Shown: positions 6,032-8,242 of the stretch, in pieces
How positions within the stretch are numbered: position 1 is the first letter of the stretch
How the letters are laid out: each line of letters opens with the position of its first letter
NCBI GenBank assembly: GCA_910586585.1
Contig: CAJUKA010000151.1
Span: 1-8,242 of the forward strand
DNA length: 8,242 nt
Direction of reading: 5' to 3'
DNA from: an uncultured Lachnospiraceae bacterium
GTDB taxonomy: Bacteria > Bacillota > Clostridia > Lachnospirales > Lachnospiraceae
Translations under genes and position numbers: made by a program
The notes under the pieces: model-generated
Told to the model about the DNA's origin: nothing
Databases searched by the model: none
What the model saw: the letters and a program-made list of their open reading frames with translations, nothing else

Positions 6032-6871
6032 TTACGCTAACTGCATAACCTCGGCTTCAAGTTCTTTTAATTCATCAAGCGACAATAATGGAACACAATC
6101 CGCAATTTCATCAAGTGTCATTTTACCTTTTTTAATCAATTTTTTTGCTGTTTCCCTTGCGTTTTCCTGTGCCGCTTCATATCGCTCGCTTCTTATAAAC
6201 GACTTCATAATCTGTTCATCATCAAACAAACTCATCATAATCGTCACAACCTCCTTTTCCCTGTCAAGCAGATATTCTCTTAAAACATTCCTGTCCTTGC
6301 ATATGCGGATTGTTTCCGTAACTGCCTTTTGTGTCATTCCATGCTGTTTTGTCTGCTCGTTAAAAACTTTGCAGAAAATAATGTACTGATTGATAATGTC
6401 GTCTGTATCGCTTTCATAGATAACCTTTGCTTTTACCTCAATGTCTATATCTGCACCCTCAAAAAATTCTTTAGACAGAGATATTTTATCGGGTTTCCTC
6501 CCTTTGTTTCCCGTAAAAATAACATAAAGTTCAGGCTTTGGCATTTTTACTTTCTTGCTTTTGTAATAGTCTTGGCTGGTACGCTGAAAATATTCGTGAT
6601 AACTCTGCGCAAGATACAGCAAAATTCTTACTAAAATATTCACTGTCCATGTTGACTGCGCCTCCACAAGTATCATCAACTTATTATTGACAATAAAACC
6701 TAAATCGTTATACAGATTATCAGTTAGCACATTTGTGATTGTTACATCTGTAAGTGAGTCCTCTGTCGCTGTGGTGTCCTCCGGGTGGAGCGTTTTATAT
6801 AGCTTTAGCAGATAACTCTTGTTTTGAAAAAGGTCAAGGAATACGCTGTTTTTTGCTGTACGTTTTGCCAT
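6032..6871 (-). CDS. Rpn-family recombination-promoting nuclease / PD-(D/E)XK transposase-like protein
   Basis: A 279-residue protein of the Rpn/YhgA-like family, DNA endonucleases with a PD-(D/E)XK fold; family members promote RecA-independent recombination in E. coli. The N-terminus MAKRTAKNSVFLDLFQNK, then YKTLHPEDTTATEDSLTDV, is typical. The likely active site is NDLGFIVNNKLMILVEAQS, with Asp56, Glu70 and Gln72 forming the D...ExQ pattern. The C-terminus GKMTLDEIADCVPLLSLDELKELE is the usual family tail. The start chosen is ATG 6869-6871, with AGAGGAAG in front. A GTG at 6967 keeps the frame but lies on the predicted transcription start and has no ribosome binding site. The gene has its own promoter and terminator and sits between relaxase and tnpW remnants, like an independent cargo cassette. 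Confidence 0.85.
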   Translation of the reverse strand: MAKRTAKNSVFLDLFQNKSYLLKLYKTLHPEDTTATEDSLTDVTITNVLTDNLYNDLGFIVNNKLMILVEAQSTWTVNILVRILLYLAQSYHEYFQRTSQDYYKSKKVKMPKPELYVIFTGNKGRKPDKISLSKEFFEGADIDIEVKAKVIYESDTDDIINQYIIFCKVFNEQTKQHGMTQKAVTETIRICKDRNVLREYLLDREKEVVTIMMSLFDDEQIMKSFIRSERYEAAQENARETAKKLIKKGKMTLDEIADCVPLLSLDELKELEAEVMQLA

Positions 6872-6971
6872 GACTTCCTCTATCTGTTTTGTATCGTCCT
6901 GCACTTTAACACCTCGATTTCTAAAAATCCGTGACATAAGATACGATATATCCTGTTCCTGCCACACTTCA

Positions 6972-7000
6972 ATTATACAAAAAAACGCTCCTATTTACAA
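6972..7000 (-). promoter_or_regulatory. Predicted promoter of the Rpn-family gene
   Basis: On the minus strand a perfect TATAAT (6972-6977) is preceded by a 17-bp spacer and TTGTAA (6995-7000), which matches four of six consensus positions. Transcription would begin near 6965, about 95 bases before the chosen ATG. It starts only 12 bp after the stop codon of the relaxase fragment, so the nuclease gene can be expressed on its own. Confidence 0.6.
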
Positions 7001-7011
7001 TAAAATTCACA

Positions 7012-7641
7012 TTAAATTTCTTCCTCCCTCCGTTTCGTTCTGCTCTGTTGCCTGTTCTGCTGTCGGCCTTCGTTCTGAAGCTCCCTCTCAAGGTTCTTTT
7101 TGTTTACCTCGGCATAAGCTAATTCTGTGGCGGTCTTTGTCTGCTCCCTGCCGATATTATCATATTCAGATTGCAAAGACTGTATCTCGGCTTTCCACTG
7201 TTTCGGCGTTATCTTCTCGCCGTTCTGTAAAAGGCTCTGCATACGCTCCTTTAATTCGGGGTACTTCGATAAGCTGTCCTTATGCTCCTTATCGTATTTC
7301 ATTTTCGCAAATCCTTTGAGTGACTGGCTCTCCTTATAGGTGGCTTGGATTGGTGCATAGAGGGCATACATTTTTGACAGTTCCTTTAATCGGTTTAGTT
7401 TCTGCCCCTTTGACAAATGCACTGTTTCAAGCTGACTGTATTTCTGTTCCTTATCCGCTGTGAATTTCGCAAGGCTCTCAAAGCTGTCTATCTTCCTTGT
7501 CGTGATGAATTTCTCCGCATTGTCGGCTGACTGCGAATCCAATGCAGATGCATTGGATTTGCGGTTACGGTCAGATATTCTTCTTAGGTGCTTTCCGCTG
7601 ACAATTGGCAAGTCAAGCCTGCCTTTGCCGATAGGGGACAG
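7012..7641 (-). pseudogene. Probable relaxase/mobilization protein, C-terminal fragment
   Basis: The frame encodes a highly charged, mostly helical C-terminal region: KFTADKEQKYSQLETVH, then LNRLKELSKMYALYAPIQ, YKESQSLKGFAKMKYDKE, a heptad-rich segment around QSEYDNIGREQTKTATEL, and a polar end QNRQQSRTKRREEEI. I recognise this as the coiled-coil tail of relaxases of Firmicutes conjugative elements. The catalytic N-terminal part, with its Tyr and His-rich metal motif, is absent. No convincing start codon exists: the frame opens from within RepA sequence, with only a TTG near 7611. The gene is therefore cut by a deletion joining it to repA; the exact joint is somewhere between 7560 and 7660. 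Other helical element proteins cannot be fully ruled out. Confidence 0.6.
7536..7559. repeat. 11-bp perfect inverted repeat, 2-bp spacer
   Basis: AATCCAATGCA (7536-7546) and TGCATTGGATT (7549-7559) are exact complements separated by GA. With one mismatch the symmetry extends to about 15 bp per side. It lies inside the relaxase fragment near the RepA/relaxase joint. Such dense symmetry is unusual inside coding DNA and may be a protein-binding or recombination site. Confidence 0.6.
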
Positions 7642-7889
7642 TGGGCGGCGCTTATGGCGGTGCTGCCTTTATCCAGCATTTCCGCTATCTCCGAAACAGG
7701 GTAGACAATGTATGTCCTGCCCTCGCTGTCCTGCCAGCCGTTCTTCTGTGAGAGTTCGGAACGGTCAAGGAGCAGCGAATAAAGCAGCTTTGCGGTCTGT
7801 GACAAGTCCATTTTCAGCAGAAAACGGGGGTATCGGAAAAACGGCGGCATGATGGTGTCGGCTGTGATGTATTCGGTTATGGTTCTCAC
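7584..7889 (-). pseudogene. Replication initiator protein A (RepA N-terminal domain), truncated
   Basis: The frame starts MRTITEYITADTIMPPFFRY, followed by PRFLLKMDLSQTAKLLYSLLLDR and GRTYIVYPVSEIAEMLDKGST. This is the characteristic N-terminal winged-helix start of RepA-type initiators carried by plasmids and conjugative elements of Firmicutes, which bind origin repeats. Full proteins have roughly 250-350 residues; recognisable similarity ends near residue 80 (about 7650), and the rest (HCPLSAKAG onward to the stop) is out-of-frame sequence. The start is GTG (7887-7889); AGGAGG directly abuts it, an unusually short spacing, and no other start exists in frame before a stop upstream. The second half of the helix-turn-helix region and the C-terminal domain are lost, so it should not start replication. 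Confidence 0.75.
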
Positions 7890-7941
7890 CTCCTGTCTGT
7901 GGCTTCTGTTACGCAGTTAAAACGGCATTTTCGGGGGTAAA

Positions 7942-8029
7942 GGATAAATGTATCGCATACCCTTTGAGGGCGGTCAAAAAAGCCTTGATTTACGGGGGTT
8001 TGGAATATCCTAAAGCGTGACATTTATCC
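7942..8029. repeat. Separated 10-bp inverted repeat around the RepA upstream region
   Basis: GGATAAATGT (7942-7951) recurs inverted as ACATTTATCC (8020-8029), 68 bp apart, on either side of the stop codon of the preceding gene and upstream of repA. It might be a binding site for the replication protein or a chance match. The 100-bp gap between the two genes shows no other signal to me. Confidence 0.3.
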
Positions 8030-8241
8030 CTCTGTTTCCGCTTGCGCTGTGCGGCTTTGATTCTTTTCATGCGTCCGGCGCAATCCGGGCAGTATTTCCC
8101 CCGGTTAGACTTGGGGAGAAAATACCCGCCGCACTCGGTACAGCGTTTCCTGTCTGCCCGGTGGAGTAGGGCGGCTTCCAGTTTCCCGTGTATGACAACT
8201 CTGCAAAAGGCGTTAAATGTGTATTCGATATGTTCCTTATA
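7990..8241 (-). CDS. Zinc-ribbon protein of the mobile element, 5' end outside the window
   Basis: An 83-codon frame runs in from the window edge and ends at TAA 7990-7992. It reads YKEHIEYTFNAFCRVVIHG, then a helical part, then CTECGGYFLPKSNRGKYCPDC, a C-x2-C-x13-C-x2-C zinc ribbon, and a very basic tail (RMKRIKAAQRKRKQRDK). The zinc ribbon next to a strongly basic segment suggests nucleic-acid binding. The first residues resemble the start of small sigma-70-like proteins encoded by the same class of elements, so a fusion or a shared N-terminal module is possible. No start codon lies inside the window. It precedes repA by 100 bp on the same strand. I recognise the style of protein but cannot name it. 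Confidence 0.7.
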   Translation of the reverse strand, partial: YKEHIEYTFNAFCRVVIHGKLEAALLHRADRKRCTECGGYFLPKSNRGKYCPDCAGRMKRIKAAQRKRKQRDKCHALGYSKPP

Positions 8242-8242
8242 T

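Noticed and set aside
6872..6967. GTG start adding 32 residues to the Rpn-family protein
   Set aside because: It coincides with the predicted transcription start, has no ribosome binding site, and the extension is outside the family's usual N-terminus.
1..8242. CRISPR array, tRNA or rRNA genes
   Set aside because: I saw no regularly spaced repeats, no cloverleaf or tRNA arm motifs, and no rRNA-like conserved segments on either strand.

Overview
The window looks like DNA from a low-to-mid GC Gram-positive gut anaerobe (Clostridia, probably Lachnospiraceae). This rests on AGGAGG-type ribosome binding sites, TTGACA/TATAAT promoters, U-tract terminators, and gene families typical of integrative conjugative or mobilizable elements in that group. 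Every gene I can support lies on the minus strand, so transcription runs from right to left.

Right part (about 5750-8242): remnants of a mobile element. From right to left there is a zinc-ribbon protein open at the window edge, the N-terminal part of a RepA-type replication initiator joined out of frame to the C-terminal part of a probable relaxase, an intact Rpn-family PD-(D/E)XK nuclease with its own promoter and terminator, and a small TnpW-like protein. No integrase or recombinase that could move the element is visible.

Middle (about 5370-5754): an AT-rich spacer with a strong hairpin and one doubtful small ORF. It ends at a well-formed promoter bracketed by two copies of the palindrome AGGTACCT. 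That promoter drives a tightly packed three-gene operon: a MarR-family repressor with a cysteine cluster at its N-terminus and a histidine-rich tail, then two half-size ABC exporters. Gene spacing is 2 bp between the repressor and the first exporter, and a 4-bp ATGA overlap between the exporters. ATP-site motifs show a classic asymmetric heterodimer: the first subunit has Asp for the catalytic Glu and Gln for the switch His, and the second is catalytically intact but has an altered signature motif. The layout fits a ligand-inducible, autoregulated multidrug or peptide exporter.

Left part (1-1154): downstream of the exporters lies a regulatory leader for a MATE efflux gene. It has a promoter, a 37-codon leader ORF with an intrinsic terminator embedded in its coding sequence, a 17-bp stem-loop holding the leader stop codon, and a smaller hairpin before a good ribosome binding site. 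This is the architecture of ribosome-mediated attenuation. The MATE gene itself is cut after about 136 codons and joined out of frame to the remains of an OmpR/PhoB-type response regulator. The regulator has lost its N-terminus (including the phosphoacceptor Asp) and most of its DNA-binding domain.

Overall, an intact exporter operon and an intact nuclease cassette sit between gene wrecks. Two junctions each fuse two truncated same-strand genes, and the regulator is broken again near the left edge. Deletions in a decaying element explain this best, but an assembly chimera cannot be excluded from sequence alone. The most interesting items are the leader-ORF attenuator, the MarR protein with two possible metal-binding ends and its twin operator, and the self-contained Rpn cassette.
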